From Streptomyces ruber (GTDB lineage: Bacteria; Actinomycetota; Actinomycetes; Streptomycetales; Streptomycetaceae): a stretch of DNA of 51,190 bases. Below the pieces are notes generated by a model. The model was not told where the DNA came from. It was given only the letters and a program-made list of their open reading frames with translations, and did not search any database. Of the stretch, positions 26,436 through 34,153 are shown in pieces. Location of the stretch: contig NZ_BMQK01000029.1 of assembly GCF_014648075.1 (NCBI RefSeq), forward strand, positions 1 through 51,190, given 5' to 3'. The translations under genes and the position numbers were made by a program. Every line of letters begins with the position of its first letter. The first letter of the stretch is position 1.

Positions 26436-26451
26436 TGTACCTGCAAGTACA
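26436..26451. promoter_or_regulatory. Probable TetR operator between the QOR and TetR genes
   Basis: TGTACCTGCAAGTACA is a 16-bp near-perfect palindrome (one mismatched pair). It lies at the centre of the 49-bp divergent gap and could control both genes. It is flanked by A/T-rich AAAA and TTTTT, unusual in this GC-rich DNA and consistent with promoter elements. Confidence 0.75.
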
Positions 26452-26459
26452 CTTTTTCG

Positions 26460-27041
26460 ATGGCCACGAGGAAGGGTGCGGCGACCCGCCTGCGCATCGT
26501 CGAAGCCGCCGCGGCCGAGATCCGGGAACGCGGTGCGAACGCCACCACGCTTGACGACGTGGGCCGGCGCAGCGGCACCGGAAAAGGGCAGATGTTCCAC
26601 TACTTCCCGGAGGGCCGGGAGCAGCTCCTGCTCGCGGTCGCCGTACACGAAGCCGATCGCGTGTTCGAAGGTCAGCAGCCGTATCTCAACGAACTCACTT
26701 CCCGCGCGGCCTGGGAAGCGTGGCGCGACCTCATCGTCGAGCAGTACCGCGACCAAGGGCTGTACTGCCCGCTCGGGGTGCTGATCTCCGACGTGGGCCG
26801 CTACAGCCCGGCCTCGCAAGCCGTCGCGGCCCAACTGGTGCGGCGCTGGCAGGAGTGCGTCCGGGCCGGTATCGAGGCCACGCAAGCGGCCGGCGAGGCC
26901 GACCCGGAGCTCGACGCCGACCGCACGGCCGCGGCCGTGATCGGTGCCATCCAGGGCGGTGTCACCGTCCTGCTCTCCACGGGCTCCACGGAACATCTGG
27001 AGGCCGGGCTGAACCTCTGCCTCGACCACCTGCTGTTGTGA
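26460..27041 (+). CDS. TetR/AcrR-family regulator of the divergent quinone oxidoreductase
   Basis: This 193-aa protein starts at ATG 26460. Its TetR DNA-binding domain reads TRLRIVEAAAAEIRERGANATTLDDVGRRSGTGKGQMFHYFPEGREQLLLAV. The C-terminal TetR_C_16-like domain contains LYCPLGVLISDVG and LVRRWQECVRAGIE. It is divergent from the QOR gene with the palindrome between them. This arrangement is typical of redox- or quinone-responsive repressors, though the ligand is not shown. Confidence 0.92.
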   Translation: MATRKGAATRLRIVEAAAAEIRERGANATTLDDVGRRSGTGKGQMFHYFPEGREQLLLAVAVHEADRVFEGQQPYLNELTSRAAWEAWRDLIVEQYRDQGLYCPLGVLISDVGRYSPASQAVAAQLVRRWQECVRAGIEATQAAGEADPELDADRTAAAVIGAIQGGVTVLLSTGSTEHLEAGLNLCLDHLLL

Positions 27042-27213
27042 ACGCGCGGTCACCGGTGGCGGCTCCCCTGACGTCGCGGAGCGGCAGTACGGGAAGCAGC
27101 CGCCAGGGGGTTCCGTGCCGATCGGCGTGCGGACCGGAGGAAGACGTCTGCGGCGCGGGGTCCAACCAGGCAATGAGGCTGATCCTTTGGAGTGGACACC
27201 CTGACGATGGATC
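27042..27213. other. Intergenic sequence up to an IS boundary
   Basis: No gene is recognised here. TGGACACCCTGACG near 27190 resembles the start of an IS3-type element, which would make the preceding bases the outer flank. Confidence 0.35.
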
Positions 27214-27500
27214 TTGTTGGTCCAGGGAGGGAAGTCCAGGCGGGACGCGAGTCTCCGTGTCCGGAGGAGTTCGGAAGGACGCGGTTGCGCTCTGCCGTGC
27301 CGCGGCCGGCGAGCGGACGTACGCGGCGGTGGCTGCGGATCTCGGCATCACTGCGAAGTCACTGCGGACGCGGGTCCGCGAGGACGAGGCCCAGGCCGTG
27401 CCCGGGCCCCGTGACGCGGGCGGCAGCGCGGCGGGGGAACTGGCCCGGCTGCGGGCCGACACCGCCCGGCTGCGCAAGACCGAAGAGGGCTTCACCCGGC
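27214..27500 (+). pseudogene. IS3-type transposase OrfA remnant
   Basis: The fragment encodes the helix-turn-helix OrfA of an actinobacterial IS3-like element: SPCPEEF, then after a one-base loss near 27272 RKDAVALCRAAAGERTYAAV, AADLGITAKSLRTRV and the leucine-zipper-like ELARLRADTARLRK. It stops near 27500, and OrfB (the integrase) is absent. The missing base plus truncation make it inactive. Confidence 0.7.
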
Positions 27501-27534
27501 ATTCGGGCGGTCGCCTTGCGGCGCGGTCCGGGGG

Positions 27535-28101
27535 TCAGCCGGTCAGGTCGGCGAGGGTGGCGTCCAGGTCGGCGGTCCTGGGCTGGTTGTGGGGGAGCTT
27601 GGCGAGGATTCTGGCCATGCCGCAGGTGTTGGTGAGGGCGGAGAAGACCAGGCCGCCGGCGACGCCCGCGGAGAGCCAGCGGGCCGCGTTCCTACGTCGT
27701 CCGGCGATGAGGCCGGTCAGGACCAGCGTTCCGGCGGCGAGGCGGACCTGGCGGTCCATGGCCCAGGGGGTGCGGGTGCCGGCGGGTCGGTGGACGTCGT
27801 GGCCGAGCTGTGTCCAGGCGGTGGTGCCGCCGGTGAGGGTGGCGGCGGTGATGCCCTGGTCGGCCAGGCGCCGGCAGGCGGTCGCGGAGCGGGCGCCGGA
27901 GGCGCACACGATGAGGAGGTCGCCGCGGTCTGCGGCGGTCTTCAGGGCGGGCAGGGCGACCTCGAGGTGGTCGAGGGGGATGTTGTGGGCGCCGGGCAGG
28001 TGGCCGGAGGCGTACTCGCCGGGGGTGCGCACGTCGATGACGGTCAGCTCGGAAAGGCGGGCGTGGGCCTGGTCGGCGGTGAGGGAGGTGGTGGGTGCCA
28101 C
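27535..28101 (-). CDS. Rhodanese-domain membrane protein
   Basis: This 188-aa protein has an N-terminal rhodanese domain (TVIDVRTPGEYASGHLPGAHNIP) with active-site Cys in LLIVCASGARS. A C-terminal segment with two hydrophobic helices follows (VRLAAGTLVLTGLIAG; WLSAGVAGGLVFSALTNTCGMARIL), like the DUF2892 module. Rhodaneses carry persulfide sulfur. It is divergent from the CstR-like gene, with a perfect operator between them, so it belongs to the sulfide-stress regulon here. A rhodanese fused to DUF2892 is a common gene next to persulfide dioxygenases. Confidence 0.9.
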   Translation of the reverse strand: MAPTTSLTADQAHARLSELTVIDVRTPGEYASGHLPGAHNIPLDHLEVALPALKTAADRGDLLIVCASGARSATACRRLADQGITAATLTGGTTAWTQLGHDVHRPAGTRTPWAMDRQVRLAAGTLVLTGLIAGRRRNAARWLSAGVAGGLVFSALTNTCGMARILAKLPHNQPRTADLDATLADLTG

Positions 28102-28141
28102 GGGGATTTTCCTTTGCTCTTCATGGTTACCCCCTTCGATA

Positions 28142-28161
28142 GGATACCCGCTGGGGTATCC
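28142..28161. promoter_or_regulatory. CstR/CsoR-type operator
   Basis: GGATACCCGCTGGGGTATCC has perfect 8-bp arms around GCTG. It lies between the rhodanese (minus) and the regulator (plus). ATACCC...GGGTAT is the hallmark of operators bound by CsoR/CstR tetramers. Related sites occur upstream of the persulfide-dioxygenase-like gene at 31036 and 31074, tying the cassette together. Confidence 0.85.
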
Positions 28162-28178
28162 GTGAAGGAGTGTGGGCT

Positions 28179-28460
28179 ATGGACTTGACGATGGCGGCCG
28201 AGGAACTGAAGACGGTGGTCAACCGGCTGCGCCGGGCGCAGGGCCAGATCGCCGGAGTGATCAAGATGATTGAGGAGGGGCGGGACTGCGAGGACGTGGT
28301 CACCCAGCTCGCGGCCGCTTCCCGGGCTCTGGACAAGGCGGGTTTCGCGATCATCGCCACCGGTCTGCAGCGCTGCCTGACCGACGAGGACATGGCCGCG
28401 CCGGAGGACCGGGAGCAGATGCGCGCCCGGCTGGAGAAGCTGTTCCTGTCGCTGGCCTGA
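28179..28460 (+). CDS. CsoR-superfamily persulfide sensor (CstR-like)
   Basis: The start is ATG 28179, with GGAG 8 bases upstream, giving 93 aa. The all-helical DUF156 fold is clear (VVNRLRRAQGQIAGVIKMIEEGRDC, DVVTQLAAASRALDKAGF). Cys37 and Cys66 are present, but the histidine between them that completes the copper site of CsoR (as in DHxxxC) is replaced: the region reads TGLQRC. This two-cysteine, no-histidine pattern fits CstR, which is cross-linked by persulfides and releases its operator. Sulfur-handling genes surround it, supporting persulfide rather than copper sensing. This is inference from residues and context. Confidence 0.88.
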   Translation: MDLTMAAEELKTVVNRLRRAQGQIAGVIKMIEEGRDCEDVVTQLAAASRALDKAGFAIIATGLQRCLTDEDMAAPEDREQMRARLEKLFLSLA

Positions 28461-28489
28461 GCGGCCCGCCGCATATCGCGCCTGCCGGC

Positions 28490-29242
28490 TCAGACGACGG
28501 CGTCGAGGAGCATGAGGGCGGCCACGGTCAGCAGCACGATGGCGAAGGTGCGCTGCAGCAGGGGGCCGGTGGCCTTGGCGGCCAGGCGTCTGCCGTCCCA
28601 GGCGCCCAGGACGGCGGCGGCGATGAAAGGGCCGATCACCGCCCAGTCCAGGGAGACGGCGGCGCCCGATCGGGTGGCCAGCGAGGCCAGGGAGTTGACC
28701 GTGATGACCAGCAGGCTGGTGCCGACGGCGGCCTGCATCTCGAAGGCCAGCACCGTCACCAGCGCGGGCACGGCCAGGAAGCCGCCGCCGACCCCGAGCA
28801 GTCCGGTCAGCGCCCCCAGTCCCGCACCGGTGGCCGCAGCCCGGGCCGGACGCACCGTGTGCGGCCCGGGTCCGGGCGCCGTGCGGGCGGGCCGGAGCAT
28901 ACGCGCCGCGGCCAGGGCGGCGACGGCTGCGAACGCGGCGGTCAGCAGGGCCTGGGGCAGGCGCGCCGCCGCGGCGCCCGCCACGGCGGCGGGCACCAGT
29001 CCGGCCGCCGCGAACAGCGCCCCCGCCCTCCAGCGCACGTGCCCGGCCCGGGCGTGGGCGTACAAGGCGGTGAGCGAGGTGGCGGTGACGATGATCAGGC
29101 CGGCGGTGGTGGCCGCCGCGGGGGTGAAGCCGAGCAGGTAGATCAGGGCGGGCACCGCCAGGACGCTGCCGCCCCCGCCGAGCGCGCCGAGCGCGAGCCC
29201 GACCACGGCGCCGGCGAGCAGGGCCAGGATCAGCGCGCTCAC
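28490..29242 (-). CDS. Sulfite exporter TauE/SafE-family transporter
   Basis: This 250-aa membrane protein starts at GTG 29242. It has the two-fold TauE repeat: LGALGGGGSVLAVPALIYLLGF near the N-terminus and LTGLLGVGGGFLAVPALVTVLAF in the second half, with about 7-8 helices. The family exports sulfite or other sulfonates and thiosulfate-like anions. Its start overlaps the upstream rhodanese stop by 4 bases (GTGA), so they are co-translated. In a persulfide cassette its likely job is to expel sulfite made by the persulfide dioxygenase. Confidence 0.9.
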   Translation of the reverse strand: MSALILALLAGAVVGLALGALGGGGSVLAVPALIYLLGFTPAAATTAGLIIVTATSLTALYAHARAGHVRWRAGALFAAAGLVPAAVAGAAAARLPQALLTAAFAAVAALAAARMLRPARTAPGPGPHTVRPARAAATGAGLGALTGLLGVGGGFLAVPALVTVLAFEMQAAVGTSLLVITVNSLASLATRSGAAVSLDWAVIGPFIAAAVLGAWDGRRLAAKATGPLLQRTFAIVLLTVAALMLLDAVV

Positions 29243-29601
29243 GCTGTGCCGCCGCCGGCGCCGCGGCCTGCGGTGACCGGCAGGCCCGCGCGGGCCCAGG
29301 CGGTCATGCCGCCGACGACATCGGTGGCCTCCATCCCGCGGGCGGCGAGGAGGTCGGTGGCGGTGCGGGAGCGGTTGCCGGAGCGGCAGACGGTGATCAC
29401 CGGTCTGTCCTGTGCGGCCCGGGGCAGAGGCGCCCCCGCCTGCAGGCGGCTCAGCGGCAGGTGCAGCGCGCCGGGTGCGTGCCCGGCCTGCCACTCCGGT
29501 GTTTCGCGGACGTCCAGCAGGACGGCCTGCCCCTCCCTGGTCTGCCGGTGGGCCTGCTCGGGCGTGAGGCGGGCAGGGTCACGGCGAAAAAGCGGGAACA
29601 T
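29239..29601 (-). CDS. Single-domain rhodanese sulfurtransferase
   Basis: This 120-aa cytosolic rhodanese reads QAVLLDVRETPEWQAGHAPGALHLP, with active-site Cys in VITVCRSGNRS and a C-terminal VVGGMTAWARAGLPV. It would pass sulfane sulfur between thiols. It lies 39 bp downstream of the persulfide-dioxygenase-like gene and overlaps the TauE gene, forming a three-gene operon for sulfide oxidation. Confidence 0.9.
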   Translation of the reverse strand: MFPLFRRDPARLTPEQAHRQTREGQAVLLDVRETPEWQAGHAPGALHLPLSRLQAGAPLPRAAQDRPVITVCRSGNRSRTATDLLAARGMEATDVVGGMTAWARAGLPVTAGRGAGGGTA

Positions 29602-29640
29602 CGTTCGGTCACTCCGTGCGGGTGGTGCGGGGTCGGTCGT

Positions 29641-31017
29641 TCAGCGGGCGTGGCCGGGCCCGATGAGGGTGAGGCCCGCCGCGGTGGCGGCGTCGAAGCC
29701 GTCGTCGACGGCGACCACGTCGCGGCCGGCGGCATCCAGCAGGGAGGCGGCGATCGCCGCGCGCATCCCGCCGGCGCAGTGCACCCACACCACCCCGTCG
29801 GGCACCTCGTCGACGCGGCCGGGCAGCTCGTGGATCGGGATGTGGACCGAGCCGTCGATGAACCCGCCCGCGCGCTCGGCATCGCGGCGCACGTCCAGTA
29901 CCACCGCCTGCTCGCCCCGCGCACGCACTGCGGCGAGGTCGGCGAAGCGGGCGCGCGGGAAGGAGGCGAGCCGTTCGCCCGCGCGGATCCAGCCGGACGC
30001 CTCGCCGGTGGCGGCGGCGGCCGGGCGGTCGATGCCGACCCGGGCCAGCTCCCGCTGCGCGGCGGTGACCTGCTCGGGCGTCTCGGCCAGCAGGGTGACG
30101 GGCTTGCCCCAGGGGATCAGCCAGGCCAGGTAGGTGGCGAGCTGGCCCTCCCCCTCGAAGTTGAAGGAGCCGGCCACATGCCCCCTCGCGAAGGCGACCC
30201 GGTTGCGCAGGTCCACCACCCACTCCCCCGCCGCCAGCCGGGCGGCGATCTCCTCGGCGTCGGCGGGCGCCGGCGGGGTGAGGTCGACCGGGGCGGGGCC
30301 GGCGGCGTTGGCCGGGCCCATGTGCGTGTAGTAGGCGGGCACGTCGTCCAGGGAGGCGAGCATGTCGGCGACGAAGGTGTCGACGTCCCGGGTCAGCGCC
30401 TCGTTGGTGCGGCGCTCCTGGCCGATCGTGGTCGACTCCCCCGCCGCCTGGGCGGAGGAGCAGAAGCTGCCGAAGCCGTGGGTGGGCAGCACCGGGACCT
30501 CGTCGGCCAGTTCGTCGGCGAGGCGGTGGGCGGAGGCGTGCTGGGCGCGGGCCAGCTGCTCGGTCAGCCGCGGCTCGACCAGGTCGGGCCGGCCCACCGT
30601 GCCGATCAGCAGGGATCCGCCGGTGAACGCCGCCACCGCCCGGCCGTCCTCCTGAAGCACGTAGGAGGTGTGGTGCGGGGTGTGACCGGGGGTGGCGATC
30701 GCCCGCAGCACCAGGTGCTCGTCCACCGCGAACGTGTCGCCGTCGGCCACCGCGGTACGGGCGAAGGCCACCGACGCCCCGGCCGGCACCAGGTAGCGGG
30801 CCCCGGTCAGCCGGGCCAGCTCCAGCCCGCCGGTGACGTAGTCGTTGTGCAGGTGCGTCTCGGCCACGAAGGCGATACGCACCCCGCGCCGCGCCGCCGC
30901 GGCAATGACCTGCTCGATGTCACGGGGCGGGTCCACCACCAGCGCGGCACCGGGCCCGCCGGCCAGGTAGCTGCGGTTGCCCAGGCCCTCGATCTCCAGG
31001 GTGTCGACGAAGAACAC
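29641..31017 (-). CDS. MBL-fold persulfide dioxygenase with two rhodanese domains
   Basis: This 458-aa protein starts with a metallo-beta-lactamase domain of the ETHE1/persulfide-dioxygenase type: ETHLHNDYVTGG with His55, His57 and Asp59, TPGHTPHH, and PTHGFGSFC. Two rhodanese domains follow. The first lacks an active-site cysteine (LLAETPEQ); the second has it in WVHCAGGMRA. Such fusions oxidise glutathione or mycothiol persulfide to sulfite. The ATG at 31017 is preceded by GGAAGGAG. Two CstR-like operators lie upstream. It heads an operon with a rhodanese and a TauE exporter. Confidence 0.9.
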   Translation of the reverse strand: MFFVDTLEIEGLGNRSYLAGGPGAALVVDPPRDIEQVIAAAARRGVRIAFVAETHLHNDYVTGGLELARLTGARYLVPAGASVAFARTAVADGDTFAVDEHLVLRAIATPGHTPHHTSYVLQEDGRAVAAFTGGSLLIGTVGRPDLVEPRLTEQLARAQHASAHRLADELADEVPVLPTHGFGSFCSSAQAAGESTTIGQERRTNEALTRDVDTFVADMLASLDDVPAYYTHMGPANAAGPAPVDLTPPAPADAEEIAARLAAGEWVVDLRNRVAFARGHVAGSFNFEGEGQLATYLAWLIPWGKPVTLLAETPEQVTAAQRELARVGIDRPAAAATGEASGWIRAGERLASFPRARFADLAAVRARGEQAVVLDVRRDAERAGGFIDGSVHIPIHELPGRVDEVPDGVVWVHCAGGMRAAIAASLLDAAGRDVVAVDDGFDAATAAGLTLIGPGHAR

Positions 31018-31035
31018 CGCGACGACTCCTTCCTA

Positions 31036-31053
31036 GGTACCCCCCTGGGTATC
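31036..31053. promoter_or_regulatory. CstR-type operator, promoter-proximal copy
   Basis: GGTACCCCCCTGGGTATC has 7-bp arms with one mismatch around CCCT. It lies 19 bases upstream of the MBL/rhodanese start and has the same design as the perfect site at 28142. Confidence 0.75.
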
Positions 31054-31073
31054 TGACATCCACCCTAACAGCA

Positions 31074-31089
31074 GTACCCCGGGGGGTAT
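31074..31089. promoter_or_regulatory. CstR-type operator, distal copy
   Basis: GTACCCCGGGGGGTAT gives TACCCC and GGGGTA arms. It lies about 20 bases further upstream than the first site, so two tetramers could occupy the promoter. Confidence 0.65.
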
Positions 31090-31348
31090 TCCGAAGAGGG
31101 GAGACACCCACACTGCCGGCTTGGACGTCGTCTCAATCGGATCGCCGGTCTGACGGTCGTGGTGGCGATCGTGTGGCGGCTGGTGCCGGATGTGTCGGGG
31201 GATCTGTTCCAGCGGGTGGTGCCCGAGGCGCTTCGCGACCACAGGGCGGTGGTCGGCGTCGACATGGTGATCGGGGGGTGCTGGCTTTGCGATCGCAGAC
31301 TGGCCACATGCGATGGCCCTGAAGCAGGAGCCCGTACTTGCCAAGGGA
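31090..31348. other. Unassigned spacer with a possible coding relic
   Basis: A plus-strand frame near 31150-31290 (LTVVVAIVWRLVPDVSGDLF, VVPEALRDHRAVVGVDMVIG) looks once-coding but has no start or recognisable family. Nothing else is seen. Confidence 0.3.
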
Positions 31349-31525
31349 TCATGCAGGTCCGAAAACTTTGCCGGGGTTGAGAATCCCGGCCGGGTCGAGA
31401 GCATGCTTCACCGCGCGATGCATCTGCAGGACAGCTGGGCCGAGTTCCCGGGTGAGACCTGGCCGCTTGAGCAGTCCCACACCGTGCTCACCCGTCACCG
31501 TGCCACCCAATTCAAGGGCGTCTGC
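31349..31525 (-). pseudogene. FAD-linked oxidase (GlcD-type), C-terminal fragment
   Basis: The last 58 codons read GVADALELGGTVTGEHGVGL, RELGPAVLQMHRAVKHALDP and AGILNPGKVFG. This is the characteristic C-terminus of glycolate oxidase GlcD/D-lactate dehydrogenase flavoproteins, including the conserved GEHGVG. The FAD domain is missing. At about 31525 the sequence passes directly into the 3' end of the amidohydrolase gene in another frame. It is one side of a deletion junction. Confidence 0.8.
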
Positions 31526-32660
31526 GACTCCAGAGAACGAGGTCTGCCTGCGCGCCGGGAGTGATGACACCCACCCGGCCGGACAGGCCGAGGATCTCGG
31601 CGTTGGTCCGGGTCGCCGCCACGAGCGCTTCCATCGGCGTCTCGAGGGCTGCGCGCAGACTGAGTTCTTTGCCGCGCCGATCCTGGGCCGGACCGATGAG
31701 ATCGGAACCCAGCCCGATCCGTACTCCTGCGTGCTTGGCGACAGCGAGCGCATGCGTCATCTGCTCGCGTGCGCCCTTGGCCCGGTCGCGGGCCGACTCG
31801 GCGAGACCGGCTCCGTCGGTGTCGTGCAGCAGTTGCTCGACAACGGCGAACGTGGGCACGAGGGCAACCTCGCGATCGGCCATCAGAGCCGCTGTGGATT
31901 CGTCGAGGCCGGTGCCGTGCTCGACACAGCGCACCCCGGCCTCGACCGCATTGCGTATGCCCTCGTTGTTGTGGGCGTGGACGGTCACATAGGTGTTCCG
32001 CGCCGCAGCTTCCTGAACTGCGACAGCGATCTCTTCGACGGTGAACTGGGTGTCGGTCAGTCGATCATGTCCGCCCACCACTCCGCCGGTCACGCAGAGC
32101 TTCAGGAAGGAGGCTCCGCGACGGAAGGCTTCGCGGACGTTGTGCCGCAGCTCGTCCGCGTTGCCCGCCATCATCGACAGGGCGCACAGGCCCGGGATGT
32201 GGTGGCTGCGCCACAGCTCGGTGGGTTCCCATTCGGCTCCGTAGGAGCCGTGCCCACCGATCTGGCACTGAACAGGTCCGCACGACAGGACGCGCACCCC
32301 TCTGACCTTGCCCTTCGCGATCGCGGTGACGACACCGCCGTCGATCCCGCCGGTGTCGCGAACGGTGGTGAAGCCGGCGTCGAGCGTCGCGCCGGCCGTG
32401 GCGAAGATGTCCGCCGCGATCTCGGCGGCGCTGATCTGGAACGAGAAATGCGGCTGGACCGGGCTCGACAGGCCCAGGTGGACGTGAGCGTCGATCAGGC
32501 CGGGCGTCGTCGTCAGTCCCTCGGCATCGAGACGCTCGCCGTGCGCGCTGGAGCCGCCGAGTCGGGTGATGCGGCCGTTCTCGATTGTGAGATCGAGGCT
32601 GCTGGGGTCGCGCCCTGATCCGTCGATGACCGTCGCGCCGACCACATGAGCAGGTCCCAT
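31512..32660 (-). CDS. Amidohydrolase-superfamily enzyme, C-terminus replaced
   Basis: This 382-aa metal-dependent amidohydrolase is of the imidazolonepropionase/prolidase-like branch: TPGLIDAHVHLGL (metal HxH), FTTVRDTGG, a lysine in FLKLCVTGG, YVTVHAHN, VRCVEHGTG and GLGSDLIG (catalytic Asp). It ends GAQADLVLWSRRRP. Homologues continue for another 25-40 residues after ADLVLW, and here the sequence crosses into the GlcD remnant. The active site is complete but the terminal strand of the beta-sandwich is lost, so activity is doubtful. It is divergent from a TetR gene. Confidence 0.82.
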   Translation of the reverse strand: MGPAHVVGATVIDGSGRDPSSLDLTIENGRITRLGGSSAHGERLDAEGLTTTPGLIDAHVHLGLSSPVQPHFSFQISAAEIAADIFATAGATLDAGFTTVRDTGGIDGGVVTAIAKGKVRGVRVLSCGPVQCQIGGHGSYGAEWEPTELWRSHHIPGLCALSMMAGNADELRHNVREAFRRGASFLKLCVTGGVVGGHDRLTDTQFTVEEIAVAVQEAAARNTYVTVHAHNNEGIRNAVEAGVRCVEHGTGLDESTAALMADREVALVPTFAVVEQLLHDTDGAGLAESARDRAKGAREQMTHALAVAKHAGVRIGLGSDLIGPAQDRRGKELSLRAALETPMEALVAATRTNAEILGLSGRVGVITPGAQADLVLWSRRRP

Positions 32661-32673
32661 CGTCGATCCTCCG

Positions 32674-32698
32674 CCATTGCATCCGCCTTTTCCAATGG
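32674..32698. promoter_or_regulatory. Possible operator in the amidohydrolase/TetR gap
   Basis: The 45-bp divergent gap contains the inverted pair CCATTG (32674-32679) and CAATGG (32693-32698). It is a weak candidate for the TetR binding site. Confidence 0.35.
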
Positions 32699-32705
32699 AT
32701 AAACT

Positions 32706-33308
32706 GTGGGAGTGATCCTGTCAACCTCGCAACGCAACGGCAGCGCGCGCGAGCGACTCCTGGTACGGCTTCTCGACGCCTTCGGTGAGACCCTCCCCCC
32801 GCCGGAGATGTCGCTCCGTGAGATCGCCGCCCGGATCGAGACCAGCCACGCCCTGTTGCGCTACCACTTCGGGTCGCTCCCGGGCGTCTTGGCCGCCATG
32901 CTCACGGCCCAGCGCTCCCGTGACAACGAGGCACTTCTGGAGGCCGCCCAGCAGGGCACCTTCGACGATTTCGTCGTGGCGATCTGGCGTACTTACACCC
33001 GGCCGGAGCAGCTGTCGCGTGTCCGCGGCTTCTTCTACGTCGCCGGACTGGCCGCGTACCGCCCCGAGGACTTCCGTGAGTTCGTGGAGTCGATCGACGA
33101 CCTGACCGTGATGCTGTCCTCACTCGCGGAACGCGAAGGGCTCGACGCGAAGGAAGCGCGGGAGGTGGCCACCGTCACCATTGCCGCGATCCGCGGCCTC
33201 CTCCTGCAGGAACTCCTCACTCCCGGAACCCGCTCGGAGGACGCGGTCGCCTTGATCTTGCGCATGCGCGAGGGCCGACCCGCTCCACGATCACGTCCGG
33301 AACGTTGA
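32706..33308 (+). CDS. TetR/AcrR-family transcriptional regulator
   Basis: This 200-aa regulator has a TetR DNA-binding domain (ARERLLVRLLDAFGETLPPPEMSLREIAARIETSHALLRYHFGSLPGVLAAML) and a helical ligand domain. The GTG at 32706 or the next GTG at 32712 may start it. It is divergent from the amidohydrolase gene over 45 bp, suggesting local repression of that gene. With the amidohydrolase damaged, its remaining role is unclear. Confidence 0.88.
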   Translation: MGVILSTSQRNGSARERLLVRLLDAFGETLPPPEMSLREIAARIETSHALLRYHFGSLPGVLAAMLTAQRSRDNEALLEAAQQGTFDDFVVAIWRTYTRPEQLSRVRGFFYVAGLAAYRPEDFREFVESIDDLTVMLSSLAEREGLDAKEAREVATVTIAAIRGLLLQELLTPGTRSEDAVALILRMREGRPAPRSRPER

Positions 33309-33489
33309 GCGGCCTTCGGCCCCCACAGCTGAGCATCGGCGCGCATGCGCGACAACGGTGGGGTACGGCGACGGAAAGTGACGACACCAGTCGCCGGAAC
33401 ATGGCTCCTTACCCACGTACGGTGCGAACAACGGCGGAGCGGCGACCCGCCGCGCCTCCGCAGGAACCGTCTGGTCCGGCGATAGGAAG

Positions 33490-33985
33490 GTGAGTTGAAA
33501 CGTTACTTGCGTCCATGTTCGGGGCGGTAACATCCGCCGGCTGAGCGGGCACGAGGCGGCATCGCTGACCGCGTGCACGCTGACCGCGACCTGGCGGTTC
33601 GCCTGCTTGCCCAGCGCACCGCAGTACTGGGGAGCCGCCCCGACCGACGTCCTGCCGTCCTTGGGGGAAGGACACATCGTCGATCGCCCAGGCGTCCGGA
33701 CCGGTACACGGCATCAGCCGCTCGGCGATCCGTCGGCGGACCGGCACCGGATCCCACGTGGACTGATTCACGAACTGCTGCAGGTTCTGCTCATTGCCGT
33801 CCGGCAGCCGTGAGGCCATGGCCTGGATCGGCGCGCGGCTGCCGTCCAGCATCAGTCCCCGCAGATGGCAGTCCCCTTGGCCCGCCGGTCCTCGCGCGGC
33901 ACCGACGCGAGGACATCGGCCACGAAGAACGCCGGCGTCGCCCGCATCCGGTTCACTTCGTGTGCGTCCGCACCCACAACATGCT
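33490..33985 (-). pseudogene. IS701-family transposase remnant
   Basis: The reading begins with EVNRMRATPAFFVADVLASV, then DCHLRGLMLDGSRAPIQAMA, LPDGNEQNLQQFVNQSTWDP and PDAWAIDDVSFPQG, the N-terminal half and first catalytic region of IS701-type transposases. A shift near 33690 moves to the frame of QYCGALGKQANRQVAVSVHA. The sequence leaves the family near 33490. The catalytic C-terminal half is missing. No terminal repeats were found. Confidence 0.78.
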
Positions 33986-34041
33986 CGCGATCAGGGCAGA
34001 TGGAAAGACGTCACGGATTCCTACCAGGAGCGCAGGAAGCC

Positions 34042-34083
34042 CCGTCGGGGCAGGGTGACCACATGGGTCCCCTGCCCCGACGG
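34042..34083. terminator. Hairpin terminator downstream of the LPMO gene
   Basis: A perfect 14-bp stem, CCGTCGGGGCAGGG paired with CCCTGCCCCGACGG, has a 14-base loop. It lies 71 bp past the LPMO stop and before the IS701 remnant. Confidence 0.75.
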
Positions 34084-34153
34084 AGCTCGGTCGGCCGGGC
34101 GGCGGGTTACCGGCGCCCGGCAGAGGCCGGTGCCGTGTGCGGCGCTCCCCGGC

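Noticed and set aside
26720..28165. 481-codon plus-strand frame spanning TetR, an IS remnant and the rhodanese antisense
   Set aside because: Only the OrfA-like segment near 27280-27500 has real content. The rest is out-of-frame or antisense to well-supported genes.
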